From the NCBI GenBank assembly GCA_049609325.1, contig JBMYYK010000015.1, positions 1-49,043 on the forward strand: 49,043 nucleotides of DNA, in the 5' to 3' direction. This DNA is from GCA-2733415 sp049609325. GTDB taxonomy: Bacteria > Bacteroidota > Bacteroidia > Flavobacteriales > Flavobacteriaceae. This document shows positions 1 through 7,430 of the stretch, in pieces; within the stretch, counting starts at the first letter, position 1; each line of letters opens with the position of its first letter. The notes beneath the pieces were generated by a model. It was given only the letters and a program-made list of their open reading frames with translations. It made no database searches and had not been told where the DNA came from. The position numbers and the translations under genes are program-made.

Positions 1-815
1 TCAGAGATACTGGTAGACCAGCATTAATTATTTATGATGATTTATCTAAGCAAGCGGTAGCTTACCGTGAGGTATCTTTATTATTAAGAAGACCACCGGG
101 ACGTGAGGCTTACCCAGGAGATGTATTCTTCTTACACTCAAGATTATTAGAGCGTGCTGCAAAAGTTATTGCTGATGATGCAATTGCTGCAACTATGAAT
201 GACTTACCTGAATCATTAAAAGGTAAAGTTAAAGGTGGTGGATCTTTAACAGCATTACCAATTATTGAAACACAAGCAGGAGATGTATCTGCATATATCC
301 CTACTAACGTAATTTCAATTACAGATGGACAAATCTTCTTAGACGGAGATTTATTCAACTCTGGTGTACGTCCGGCAATTAACGTAGGTATTTCTGTATC
401 TCGTGTTGGAGGATCTGCACAGATTAAATCAATGAAAAAAGTATCTGGTACATTAAAGTTAGATCAAGCTCAGTTCCGTGAATTAGAAGCATTTGCTAAG
501 TTCGGTTCAGATTTAGATGCAGCAACGTTAAATGTAATTAACAAAGGTAAGCGTAACGTAGAGATCTTAAAGCAAGCTCAAAACGACCCTTATACAGTTG
601 AAGATCAAGTTGCTATTATTTACGCAGGATCTAAAAACTTATTAGGAGATGTACCTGTTGAAAAAGTAAAAGAATTTGAAAGAGATTTTATCGAGTTCTT
701 AAACGCTAAGCACAGAAACATCTTAGATACTTTAAAGAAAGGTAAATTAACTGATGAGGTTACTGATACATTAACTTCAGTAGCTAAAGATTTATCAGCT
801 AAGTATAAAGCTTAA
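1..815 (+). CDS. atpA: ATP synthase F1 subunit alpha, 3' part (partial at window start)
   Basis: This is the C-terminal half of the alpha subunit of F1 ATP synthase, the non-catalytic nucleotide-binding subunit of the alpha3beta3 hexamer at the inner membrane. The reading frame is open from base 3, without a start, to the stop at 813-815, giving about 270 of the usual ~525 residues. The beginning reads RDTGRPALIIYDDLSKQAVAYR and continues with LLRRPPGREAYPGDVF, both hallmark alpha motifs. Further on come GVRPAINVGISVSRVGGSAQ, which carries the arginine finger, and the helical C-terminal domain. The segment MNDLPESLKGKVKGGGS is extra relative to E. coli and, from memory, fits Bacteroidota alpha subunits. 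atpG follows 74 bp downstream, as in a normal atp operon. Codon 66 of the visible frame (195) is a Met but is not the start. Confidence 0.97.
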   Translation, partial: RDTGRPALIIYDDLSKQAVAYREVSLLLRRPPGREAYPGDVFFLHSRLLERAAKVIADDAIAATMNDLPESLKGKVKGGGSLTALPIIETQAGDVSAYIPTNVISITDGQIFLDGDLFNSGVRPAINVGISVSRVGGSAQIKSMKKVSGTLKLDQAQFRELEAFAKFGSDLDAATLNVINKGKRNVEILKQAQNDPYTVEDQVAIIYAGSKNLLGDVPVEKVKEFERDFIEFLNAKHRNILDTLKKGKLTDEVTDTLTSVAKDLSAKYKA

Positions 816-826
816 TTAGATTTTAG

Positions 827-883
827 CATTGAGTAGTGAGTAACCATGTTGCTCACTACTGAATACTCAATACTCAATTCTAA
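827..883. repeat. Inverted repeat plus heptamer repeats between atpA and atpG
   Basis: Bases 832-840 (AGTAGTGAG) are the exact reverse complement of 852-860 (CTCACTACT), giving a 9-bp stem with an 11-base loop. Directly after it, ATACTCA occurs twice in tandem (863-869, 870-876), flanked by degenerate copies (CTACTGA, ATTCTAA). The left arm belongs to the same heptamer family on the other strand. No T-tract follows, so it is not a normal terminator. It may be an interspersed intergenic repeat, or an mRNA hairpin that affects atpA versus atpG expression; both readings are inference. Confidence 0.6.
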
Positions 884-889
884 CATAGA

Positions 890-1750
890 ATGGCAAATTT
901 AAAAGAAATACGTAATAGAATATCGTCTATTTCTTCTACAATGCAGATTACGAGTGCTATGAAAATGGTATCGGCTGCTAAGTTAAAGAAAGCTCAAGAT
1001 GCTATTACAGCAATGCGTCCGTACGCAGACAAGTTAACTGAATTATTACAAGGCTTAAGTGCTACTTTAGATGCAGATAGCGGAAGTGTTTACTCTGTAG
1101 AAAAAGAAGTTAATAAAGTGTTATTGGTATCTATTACCTCTAACAGAGGACTTTGTGGTGCTTTTAACTCTAACATTATCAAGCAAACCAACCACTTAAT
1201 AGACACTGTTTATGAAGGTAAACAAGTAGATGTTTTGGCTATTGGTAAGAAAGCTAATGATGCGTTTGAAAAAAAGGTAACAGTTATCGCTAATAAAAGC
1301 GAAATCTTTGATGATTTAACTTTTGACAATGTTTCTGAAATTGCAGAATTGTTAATGGAAAAATTTGTTGATGGTTCTTATGACAAAATAGAATTGGTAT
1401 ACAACAAGTTTAAAAATGCGGCTACTCAAATTATCATGACTGAGCAGTTTTTACCAATTGTTTCTCAAGAAACTGAGGAAGAAGTGAACTTAGATTATGT
1501 ATTTGAACCTTCTAAAGAAGAGATTGTAGAAACATTAATTCCTAAGTCGTTAAAAACACAATTGTATAAAGGTGTTCGTGATTCATTTGCTGCAGAGCAT
1601 GGCGCACGTATGACGGCAATGCATAAAGCTACAGATAATGCAACTGAGTTAAGAGATGCATTAAAATTAACATACAATAAAGCACGTCAAGCCGCAATTA
1701 CTAATGAGATTTTAGAAATTGTTGGTGGAGCGGAAGCACTAAATAATTAA
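890..1750 (+). CDS. atpG: ATP synthase F1 subunit gamma
   Basis: This is the central rotor shaft of F1, linking the c-ring to the catalytic head. The 286-residue length is normal. The N-terminal helix begins MANLKEIRNRISSISSTMQI and continues through TSAMKMVSAAKLKKAQ, and the C-terminal helix contains GARMTAMHKATDNA and NKARQAAITNEILEIVGGA. Both are the conserved coiled-coil ends of the family, and SNRGLCGAFN in the Rossmann-like middle is also diagnostic. It lies 74 bp downstream of atpA with a repeat in the gap and is followed by an intrinsic terminator, so it is the last gene of this atp transcript. No strong Shine-Dalgarno sequence is visible upstream, which is usual for Bacteroidota. Confidence 0.97.
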   Translation: MANLKEIRNRISSISSTMQITSAMKMVSAAKLKKAQDAITAMRPYADKLTELLQGLSATLDADSGSVYSVEKEVNKVLLVSITSNRGLCGAFNSNIIKQTNHLIDTVYEGKQVDVLAIGKKANDAFEKKVTVIANKSEIFDDLTFDNVSEIAELLMEKFVDGSYDKIELVYNKFKNAATQIIMTEQFLPIVSQETEEEVNLDYVFEPSKEEIVETLIPKSLKTQLYKGVRDSFAAEHGARMTAMHKATDNATELRDALKLTYNKARQAAITNEILEIVGGAEALNN

Positions 1751-1773
1751 GAAATTATTTAACCTAATAATAT

Positions 1774-1807
1774 AAAAAAACCTTCACTATCAGTGAAGGT
1801 TTTTTTA
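1774..1807 (+). terminator. Intrinsic terminator after atpG
   Basis: ACCTTCACT (1780-1788) pairs with AGTGAAGGT (1792-1800) around a 3-base loop, with an A-tract before and seven Ts after. It lies 23 bp past the atpG stop and should end the atp transcript. Confidence 0.9.
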
Positions 1808-1854
1808 TATTGGTATACTTATTGAAGTTGTATGTTAAATTTAAAGTCATTACA

Positions 1855-2343
1855 ATGTTAGTTAAACTCCCTATTATTTTTTTAATGTTTCTAAGTTTAG
1901 GTTTTTCGCAGTGTACTGCAGTAAAAATATCAAAGACTATTCAAGTTCAAAATACAGATACATATTACCAACATTGGGTTGCTGGTGTTAGAGGTGGTGG
2001 CTCAGGTACAAATGTGTTTATAAGTAAAGCAATACTTAATCATATAAAAAAGGTTGATAGCATGTATTATATGAACAAGTTTGTGCGTATTGAACAGAAT
2101 GAAACGCATTATATCGGGTATTTTAAAGGTGATGCTAATACAATGGAAGATAGGAATATAGCTTTAAAAACTGATACTACCACTGCAAATGAAAGCTCAA
2201 CCACAATTAAACAGTCGCCATTTAAATTACAAAAAGGTGAAGCGGTAATAAGTTATTCTGAAAACGGACAAACAAAGTATTTAAAATTGACGGATATTAA
2301 GCAACGACCAATGATACCATACCCAAGTGCTCCAAAGCATTAA
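1855..2343 (+). CDS. Secreted or envelope protein of unknown function
   Basis: I do not recognise this family. The frame opens with a TTG at 1810 inside the atpG terminator, so I choose the ATG at 1855, which gives 162 residues. The protein then starts MLVKLPIIFLMFLSLGFSQC, a clear hydrophobic export signal. The Cys at the end of the signal lacks a good lipobox (FSQC), so an ordinary signal peptidase I substrate is as likely as a lipoprotein. The mature part is polar and includes a glycine-rich segment VRGGGSGTNVFI followed by a region that looks beta-rich. It ends facing the ABM gene on the opposite strand, with 12 bp between the stops. Likely location is periplasm or outer membrane; function unknown. 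Confidence 0.75.
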   Translation: MLVKLPIIFLMFLSLGFSQCTAVKISKTIQVQNTDTYYQHWVAGVRGGGSGTNVFISKAILNHIKKVDSMYYMNKFVRIEQNETHYIGYFKGDANTMEDRNIALKTDTTTANESSTTIKQSPFKLQKGEAVISYSENGQTKYLKLTDIKQRPMIPYPSAPKH

Positions 2344-2355
2344 TTGGGTGTTTGT

Positions 2356-2682
2356 TTAAGTGATATCAGTAGGGTTACTTGAATATTCGTATGCTCTTTT
2401 AATTTCACAAACCTCTACCTTATACCAGTCATACCAATCACGTTGTCCTTTCTGTTGAGCATATAAATGTGAAGAATTTGCCTTCCATAACTGTATGGCT
2501 TCAAGACTACTCCAATAAGATAAAGTTACTCCAATAGCATCTTTTACAGAAGTCATTCCTAAAAAACCAGATTGCTGTTCTGCTAGATGTTCCATTTGTT
2601 TCGCCATTTCTTGATAACCGTTATCATCATCAGTTCGTTTAGATGTGAAAATCACCACATATTTAGCTTCTGTAAAGTTCAT
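2356..2682 (-). CDS. Antibiotic biosynthesis monooxygenase (ABM) fold protein
   Basis: This is a 108-residue protein of the dimeric alpha-beta barrel (ABM) type. The N-terminal strand YVVIFTSKR, the helix GYQEMAKQMEHLAEQQSGFLG, the strand GVTLSYWSS and the helix LEAIQLWKANSSHLYAQQKG follow the usual order of that fold. The closest general type is the YqjZ-like group of small cytosolic ABM proteins. Members include quinol monooxygenases and haem-degrading enzymes, but I see no residue that fixes a reaction, so substrate and activity are unassigned. The gene stands alone, convergent with the secreted orphan and divergent from the aldehyde dehydrogenase gene. Confidence 0.8.
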   Translation of the reverse strand: MNFTEAKYVVIFTSKRTDDDNGYQEMAKQMEHLAEQQSGFLGMTSVKDAIGVTLSYWSSLEAIQLWKANSSHLYAQQKGQRDWYDWYKVEVCEIKRAYEYSSNPTDIT

Positions 2683-2768
2683 AAGTAATAGAGAGAATTA
2701 AATTAGAGCTTAAATTTACATAATATAGCGCTAAAATAGGATGTAATGTATAACTCAAAAAATAATCG

Positions 2769-2776
2769 TAATTTTG
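2769..2776 (+). promoter_or_regulatory. Putative -7 box for the aldehyde dehydrogenase gene
   Basis: TAATTTTG fits the flavobacterial TAnnTTTG -7 element and lies 43 bases before the ATG at 2820. No clear TTG is seen at the -33 distance, so this is a moderate call. Confidence 0.45.
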
Positions 2777-2819
2777 CATCTTAAAACTAACAATAATCGT
2801 TATAAATACAATTAAACAT

Positions 2820-4373
2820 ATGTCAACAGTAGCAACAGATTTTGGTATGGATAAAGCCTTAGCGCAATTAGGCTTAAGTGCCATAAATGATGGAACTTCA
2901 ACAGGTTCAAATAGTTTTTCTAGTGGAGAAATTATTGAATCTTATTCACCAGTAGATGGGCAATTAATAGGAAAAGTAAAGACCACTACAAGAGAAGATT
3001 ATGATAAGGTAATGGAAGCTGCTACATCGGCTTTTAAAACATTTAGAGAAATCCCAGCACCACAACGTGGCGAAATTGTACGTCAGTTTGGTAACAAATT
3101 AAGAGAGTTAAAAGAACCATTAGGAAAGTTGGTATCTTATGAAATGGGGAAATCTCTTCAAGAAGGGTATGGTGAAGTTCAGGAGATGATTGACATCTGT
3201 GATTTTGCAGTTGGATTATCACGTCAGTTAAACGGACAAGTAATTCCTTCTGAACGTCCAGGGCACGTTATGCGTGAGCAATGGCATCCAATTGGTGTTG
3301 TTGGAATCATTTCAGCATTTAACTTTCCAGTAGCTGTTTGGGCTTGGAATACTGCATTAGCATGGATTTGTGGTGATGTTTGTGTATGGAAAGGGTCAGA
3401 AAAAGCACCATTATGCTCGGTAGCTTGTCAGAATATCATTGCAGGAATTTTAAAAGACAATAATTTACCAGAAGGAATCTCTTGTATTGTAAACGGTGAT
3501 TATAAAGTAGGAGAATATATTACAACGGATACACGAATTCCATTGGTATCTGCTACAGGATCTACAAGAATGGGACGTATTGTAGGAGCTACAGTTGCGG
3601 AGCGTTTTGGTAAATCATTATTAGAATTAGGCGGTAACAATGCTATAATTATCACCCCAACTGCAGATTTAAAAGTAGTGGTTCCAGGAGCAGTATTTGG
3701 TGCTGTAGGAACTTGCGGACAGCGTTGTACATCAACACGTCGTTTAATCATTCATGAATCTGTTTATGATAAAGTACGTGACGCAATTGTTGGTGCTTAC
3801 GGGCAGTTAACTATTGGTAACCCATTAGATGAGAAGAATCATATTGGACCATTAATTGACCATGACTCGGTAAATACATACTTAGCTGCTATCGAAAAAG
3901 CAAAAGCTGAAGGCGGTAATGTATTAGTTGACGGAGGTGTATTAGAAGGTGAAGGATATGAAAGCGGATGTTATGTGAAGCCAGCAATTATTGAAGCAGA
4001 AAATCATTTTGAAATTGTACAGCATGAAACTTTTGCACCAATTTTATACTTAATGAAATATTCTGGAGATGTTGAAAATGCCATTGAAATACAAAATGGT
4101 GTAGCACAAGGATTATCATCGTCAATCATGACAGAAAACATGAAAGAAGCAGAGAAATTCTTATCATATGCAGGTTCTGATTGTGGTATTGCTAACGTAA
4201 ACATCGGAACCTCTGGTGCAGAAATTGGTGGTGCCTTTGGTGGTGAAAAAGAAACTGGAGGTGGACGTGAGTCTGGTTCAGATGCTTGGAAAGTATACAT
4301 GAGACGTCAAACAAATACTGTAAACTATTCAGATGAATTGCCTTTAGCACAAGGAATTAAATTTGATTTGTAG
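2820..4373 (+). CDS. ALDH7-type aldehyde dehydrogenase (likely alpha-aminoadipate semialdehyde dehydrogenase)
   Basis: This is an NAD(P)-dependent aldehyde dehydrogenase of 517 residues. The catalytic Cys is C303 in GTCGQRCTSTRRL and the general base is E269 in LLELGGNNA. The oxyanion Asn is N168 in ISAFNFPVAVWAWN, and ATGSTRMGR is the coenzyme-binding turn. The combination FNFPVAVWAWN, GDVCVWKGSEKAPL and GQRCTSTRR matches the ALDH7 (antiquitin/AmaB) group. The known reaction of that group is oxidation of alpha-aminoadipic semialdehyde in lysine breakdown, with some members also using betaine aldehyde or other aldehydes. The gene is monocistronic: it has its own -7 box and a strong terminator after it. 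No other lysine-catabolic gene is in the window, so the substrate is inferred from the family alone. Confidence 0.9.
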   Translation: MSTVATDFGMDKALAQLGLSAINDGTSTGSNSFSSGEIIESYSPVDGQLIGKVKTTTREDYDKVMEAATSAFKTFREIPAPQRGEIVRQFGNKLRELKEPLGKLVSYEMGKSLQEGYGEVQEMIDICDFAVGLSRQLNGQVIPSERPGHVMREQWHPIGVVGIISAFNFPVAVWAWNTALAWICGDVCVWKGSEKAPLCSVACQNIIAGILKDNNLPEGISCIVNGDYKVGEYITTDTRIPLVSATGSTRMGRIVGATVAERFGKSLLELGGNNAIIITPTADLKVVVPGAVFGAVGTCGQRCTSTRRLIIHESVYDKVRDAIVGAYGQLTIGNPLDEKNHIGPLIDHDSVNTYLAAIEKAKAEGGNVLVDGGVLEGEGYESGCYVKPAIIEAENHFEIVQHETFAPILYLMKYSGDVENAIEIQNGVAQGLSSSIMTENMKEAEKFLSYAGSDCGIANVNIGTSGAEIGGAFGGEKETGGGRESGSDAWKVYMRRQTNTVNYSDELPLAQGIKFDL

Positions 4374-4398
4374 TCGATAATCAACATTAAATTATAGT

Positions 4399-4431
4399 AA
4401 AAAAGGCTTCACTTAAGTGAAGCCTTTTTTT
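4399..4431. terminator. Bidirectional terminator between the aldehyde dehydrogenase and peroxidase genes
   Basis: This is a perfect 32-base palindrome (4399-4430): six As, GGCTTCACTT, then AAGTGAAGCC and six Ts, with one more T after it. It works for both converging genes, and the peroxidase stop codon lies directly next to it at 4433. Confidence 0.9.
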
Positions 4432-4432
4432 G

Positions 4433-5413
4433 TTATGGCATATTCATTTCAGACACTTTGTGAGGAATATGCTGATCGGTTAATGCGTGTAGAAAATTGA
4501 TAAGATCTTGTTTTTGTTCGTCTGTAAAATGTAACGGCTCTACCATTAAACTATCAATGTTTATAGGTTGTTGTACGACATCATACGGATTGCTATAAAA
4601 ATCAATAACATCTTCTAAAGTTGTAAACATCCCATTATGCATATAAGGTGCAGTAAGAGCAATATTTCGCAGTCCAGGGGTTTTAAATTTTCCAATATCA
4701 GCAGAGTCTTTAGTGATGTTATAACGTCCCATATCGGTTAGCGTTTTACCATCATAAAGGCCAATGTTTCTGAATTCATCACCTGTAAAATCAGGGCCAA
4801 AATGACACTCAAAGCATTTGAATTCATCTGATAAAAAAATAGCCCTACCACGTTGTTGAGATAAGGTCATGGCGGTAGTATCTATATCATTCATCCAGAG
4901 GTCATGTGGTGCGCTACCATCACTCTCCAAACTGCGTTGAAATTCTGCTAAGGCATTGGTAATGTTACTTGAGTTAGGTGCTGAATTGTAAATGTTTTTA
5001 AACAGAGTAGTGTACAGTTCGTTGTGTTGGATACGTTCAATAGCCTTGCTAAAAGATAAATTCATTTCAACAGGATTTTCAACAGGCATGATAGCTTGAG
5101 CTTCTAAACTTGCAGCCCTTCCGTCGTGAAAAAAATAAGGCCTACTAGCCATGTTCATCACAGAAGGGGTGTTTCTCGTACCGACACTATCATTTACACC
5201 AGTAGAGAATGCTTTATTGTCAGCATAAGCAAATTCAGGTTGATGGCAACTTGCACAAGACACAGATTGGTCTAATGATAACATAGGGTCAAAAAATAAG
5301 CGTTTTCCTAAACCAATTTTTGTAGTTGGTAGTTCTGCTTTCGGAGTCGTATTTTGCTTGTCGGTACAACTCAACATGACGCATAACAATCCTAATGTAA
5401 AATAGTAATTCAT
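4433..5413 (-). CDS. Di-haem cytochrome c peroxidase family lipoprotein (CcpA/MauG type)
   Basis: This 326-residue protein has two covalent haem c sites: C53-ASC-H57 (SCASCHQ) and C200-FEC-H204 (KCFECHFG). The distance between them and the motifs GTRNTPSVMN, FFHDGRA, FKTPGLRNIALTAPYMHNG and LINFLHAL are those of bacterial di-haem cytochrome c peroxidases. These reduce hydrogen peroxide in the periplasm using cytochrome electrons. MauG-like relatives instead oxidise protein residues. The N-terminus has a lipobox-like LSC with Cys16, so it is probably lipid-anchored. It is monocistronic. A TATTTTTG box sits only 4 bases before the ATG, suggesting a leaderless mRNA. A peroxide-defence role is likely but MauG-type chemistry is not excluded. 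Confidence 0.9.
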   Translation of the reverse strand: MNYYFTLGLLCVMLSCTDKQNTTPKAELPTTKIGLGKRLFFDPMLSLDQSVSCASCHQPEFAYADNKAFSTGVNDSVGTRNTPSVMNMASRPYFFHDGRAASLEAQAIMPVENPVEMNLSFSKAIERIQHNELYTTLFKNIYNSAPNSSNITNALAEFQRSLESDGSAPHDLWMNDIDTTAMTLSQQRGRAIFLSDEFKCFECHFGPDFTGDEFRNIGLYDGKTLTDMGRYNITKDSADIGKFKTPGLRNIALTAPYMHNGMFTTLEDVIDFYSNPYDVVQQPINIDSLMVEPLHFTDEQKQDLINFLHALTDQHIPHKVSEMNMP

Positions 5414-5417
5414 CTGT

Positions 5418-5425
5418 CAAAAATA
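5418..5425 (-). promoter_or_regulatory. Putative -7 box adjoining the peroxidase start codon
   Basis: On the minus strand the bases read TATTTTTG, then ACAG, then ATG. The box fits TAnnTTTG, and its position predicts transcription starting at or next to the start codon. No TTG is visible at -33. Confidence 0.4.
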
Positions 5426-5474
5426 AGAAATCTTGATATGATGGTAAGTCACTTTTATAATATAACTATCTGTA

Positions 5475-5708
5475 CTAGCCTCGGCATTTACAAATTCGTT
5501 TTCCGGCATTGATAGCTTCAGTTTCGGTAACTTCAGTAATACCAGACTTGCACCTACTTAGAGCAGAATGTGTTTTGACTTTATGGTATATTTTGCTTTT
5601 TCCGCAGACATACACAATTGTGTCTTTAAAGCTTATATGATGCAATTGTTGGGTGAAACCTGTTAAAAAGACATAAGATAGGCAGGCTATAAGCAATACG
5701 TTTTTCAT
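5475..5708 (-). CDS. Small secreted Cys/His-rich protein
   Basis: This 77-residue protein has a signal peptide (MKNVLLIACLSYVFLTGFTQ) and a mature part of about 57 residues. The pattern is YVCG, KIYHKVKTHSALSRC, then EAINAGKRICKCRG. The arrangement of Tyr-His, Cys and a final alanine-glycine-x-x-x-C-x-C resembles the small Ada-like / nuclease-associated zinc module with a YHxxxC ... AxxxGxxxCxxC pattern. A bound metal ion is therefore plausible, but this is inference. It lies between the peroxidase and the LuxR-type gene, on the same strand as both, with gaps of 61 and 55 bp. No function is assigned. Confidence 0.7.
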   Translation of the reverse strand: MKNVLLIACLSYVFLTGFTQQLHHISFKDTIVYVCGKSKIYHKVKTHSALSRCKSGITEVTETEAINAGKRICKCRG

Positions 5709-5763
5709 ATAATCAATATTATTAAGAGTGATGAAATTTGTTGGTTAACACATAAAAATACAA

Positions 5764-6519
5764 TTATTGTTGAAAATTGTAATGAAACACTAAAGCATCA
5801 ACACTCTTTTTAATGTCTAATTTCTTTTTGATGTTACGCCAATGGGTACTAACGGTATGTGATGATAGGTATAATATGTCAGAAATTTCAGAATGTGTTT
5901 TACCGTTGGCAATATGGCTTAAAACTTCTTTTTCTCGTTTAGTGAGCAAATCATATTTTTCTCGATAAACGCTCATGAAATTATGGTGAGATAATTGCTG
6001 ATTTAAAGCTTTTAGTGTCGCCTTAATATTGGTAGAAGGTATTTTAATAAGCATATTCCCGTCTGCATCAATACCTTCTAAAGTCACTTGAGGTTTTGGT
6101 TTCCCATTTGTTGGCTGAGCTAATTCATTATTAAAAAGCCATTGTCGTGCAGAGTCTTCAGAAGCAAAATGATTCACATTAACGACTGATTTGTATTTGT
6201 CAAATACATCAATAACTTTAATATGCACTAAAATATCTTTACTCACCACAAAAGCACATTTTTCATTTCTAGCTTCAAGACAAGGTTCGTTAACATGATG
6301 TTCTATCCATTCATTGGTGATATCATCTAAAACCAATGAAAAATTATGTTGTAACCATAAAGCATATGAAGGCTCATGTGTTTTGTAATGCATAGTATAG
6401 TTTTCCATTTCGCGTTTAAACGTAGGAATATCTTCTGGTGATTTGATCCACTGCATCAGAAAAAGCTTTCTGTCTACTTCATGTGTAACGGTTAAATATG
6501 GACTTTTATATACTAACAT
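5764..6519 (-). CDS. LuxR-type HTH transcriptional regulator with unassigned sensor domain
   Basis: The C-terminal ~60 of 251 residues form a LuxR/FixJ DNA-binding domain: LTKREKEVLSHIANGKTHSE, then ISDILYLSSHTVSTHWRNIK and KKLDIKKSVDALV. The N-terminal ~180 residues are not a receiver domain: there is no phosphorylatable Asp pocket or Lys in the usual place. They look like two alpha/beta segments with many aromatic residues, and I cannot name the domain. The protein probably binds an unknown signal or partner. Upstream lie a -7 box, an imperfect palindrome in the leader and two 9-bp direct repeats, which suggests regulated and possibly autoregulated expression. The target genes are unknown. 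Confidence 0.85.
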   Translation of the reverse strand: MLVYKSPYLTVTHEVDRKLFLMQWIKSPEDIPTFKREMENYTMHYKTHEPSYALWLQHNFSLVLDDITNEWIEHHVNEPCLEARNEKCAFVVSKDILVHIKVIDVFDKYKSVVNVNHFASEDSARQWLFNNELAQPTNGKPKPQVTLEGIDADGNMLIKIPSTNIKATLKALNQQLSHHNFMSVYREKYDLLTKREKEVLSHIANGKTHSEISDILYLSSHTVSTHWRNIKKKLDIKKSVDALVFHYNFQQ

Positions 6520-6565
6520 TTTGAATAGAGTAATTGCCTATCTACTGCTTAGCAGATAGCTAATA

Positions 6566-6573
6566 CAAAGTTA
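6566..6573 (-). promoter_or_regulatory. Putative -7 box of the LuxR-type gene
   Basis: The minus strand reads TAACTTTG, fitting TAnnTTTG, 46 bases before the start codon at 6519. No -33 TTG is seen, which would fit a promoter that depends on an activator. Confidence 0.45.
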
Positions 6574-6606
6574 ACGATTAGTATAGAGGTGTAAAATGGC
6601 TATAGG

Positions 6607-6646
6607 TAGTGATATTTATATCATCATATTTAGTGATATAAATCAA
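6607..6646. promoter_or_regulatory. Operator-like direct repeats and palindromes upstream of the LuxR-type gene
   Basis: TAGTGATAT occurs exactly twice (6607-6615 and 6631-6639), 24 bp apart. The first copy is part of the 14-bp near-palindrome TGATATTTATATCA (6610-6623), and the second continues to TGATATAAATCA (6634-6645). Both lie about 35-80 bp upstream of the LuxR-type gene's -7 box, where activators usually bind. The binding protein is unknown. Confidence 0.45.
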
Positions 6647-6666
6647 CCTGAAAATGAAATGAAAAT

Positions 6667-6695
6667 CAAAACCCACTGATTATGAGCGGGTTTTG
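6667..6695 (-). terminator. Probable terminator of the PhnA-like gene
   Basis: CAAAACCC (6667-6674) pairs with GGGTTTTG (6688-6695) around a 13-base loop. On the minus strand it follows the phnA-like stop by 5 bases and is followed by ATTTTC. The T-tract is short, so strength is moderate. Confidence 0.55.
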
Positions 6696-6700
6696 TAATA

Positions 6701-7303
6701 TTAGGCACCTTCTTTAGTTTTTTTAACATATTGAGTTAAAATCACAATATGCTGTCCGTCTACACGGCCTTCAATCTGTTCGGCATTATCCCAAACTAAG
6801 GAAATGCGATGTACAGGAGCGCCGCGTTTAGCTGTAAAATTGGCACCTTTTACGACTAAATCTTTTATTAAAACTACGGAATCTCCATCATTTAAAATAT
6901 TACCATTACAATCTTTATGTACCACTTTGTTTTCATCTTCTTCATCACCATCACCCATGGCGTTAGCCCAAGCAAGACGTTCATCATCTAAATACATCAT
7001 ATCTAATAAATCTTGACTCCAACCAAATTGTTTCAATCTGTGTAGCATACGCCAGGCCATCACTTGAACAGCAGGAACTTCACTCCACATGCTGTCATTC
7101 AAACAACGCCAGTGGTTAGAATTCATCGTGTCAGGGTTTTCAATTTGACTGTAACACGTACCGCATACTAAAATGCTTTGGTCAACTAGGTCGCCTTTAT
7201 CTGTTGCCGGCGGAAGTGTATACGCCGTTAGGTGATCTGCAGATGTGCACAACTCACAGTTAGATTGACTTCTTGTGTGTAATTTTTTTTCTAAAACGCT
7301 CAT
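6701..7303 (-). CDS. PhnA/YjdM family zinc-ribbon protein
   Basis: This 200-residue protein has an N-terminal zinc ribbon with Cys pairs C16-ELC-C19 and C47-GTC-C50. A C-terminal PhnA domain (about residues 137-196) contains CNGNILNDGDSVVLIKDLVV and VKGANFTAKRGAPVHRISL. Between them is a helical linker with an acidic run (GDGDEEDE). The family was named alkylphosphonate utilisation protein because of its location near E. coli phn genes, but it is not a C-P lyase part and its real role is unclear. It is about 90 residues longer than E. coli YjdM, and from memory flavobacterial members share this longer form. It stands alone, divergent from the ABC-F gene. A TACTTTTG box lies 23 bases upstream of the ATG. 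Confidence 0.88.
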   Translation of the reverse strand: MSVLEKKLHTRSQSNCELCTSADHLTAYTLPPATDKGDLVDQSILVCGTCYSQIENPDTMNSNHWRCLNDSMWSEVPAVQVMAWRMLHRLKQFGWSQDLLDMMYLDDERLAWANAMGDGDEEDENKVVHKDCNGNILNDGDSVVLIKDLVVKGANFTAKRGAPVHRISLVWDNAEQIEGRVDGQHIVILTQYVKKTKEGA

Positions 7304-7326
7304 GCAATTGATTTTATTGGATGGTG

Positions 7327-7334
7327 CAAAAGTA
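7327..7334 (-). promoter_or_regulatory. Putative -7 box of the PhnA-like gene
   Basis: The minus strand reads TACTTTTG (TAnnTTTG), ending 23 bases before the start codon at 7303. No TTG is found at the -33 distance. Confidence 0.45.
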
Positions 7335-7383
7335 CGATTTTATATAGTATTTCATCACATAGATAATCAATACTTAAGGCTTG

Positions 7384-7411
7384 TTGGTAGGCTTACAATT
7401 GTGTAGTTTTG
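7384..7411 (+). promoter_or_regulatory. Promoter of the ABC-F gene
   Basis: TTG at 7384-7386, a 17-base spacer and TAGTTTTG at 7404-7411 fit the flavobacterial consensus (TTG, 17-23 bases, TAnnTTTG). The start codon at 7431 follows after 19 bases. Confidence 0.65.
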
Positions 7412-7430
7412 CGCTAATAAATAATAGTAT

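Noticed and set aside
1810..1854. Longer start (TTG at 1810) for the orphan secreted protein
   Set aside because: The TTG is in the atpG terminator tail and would put 15 residues before the signal peptide; the ATG at 1855 is better.
6610..6623. TGATATTTATATCA read as a CRP/FNR site
   Set aside because: The half sites and the 6-base spacer fit neither TTGAT-N4-ATCAA nor TGTGA-N6-TCACA, so the binding protein is left open.
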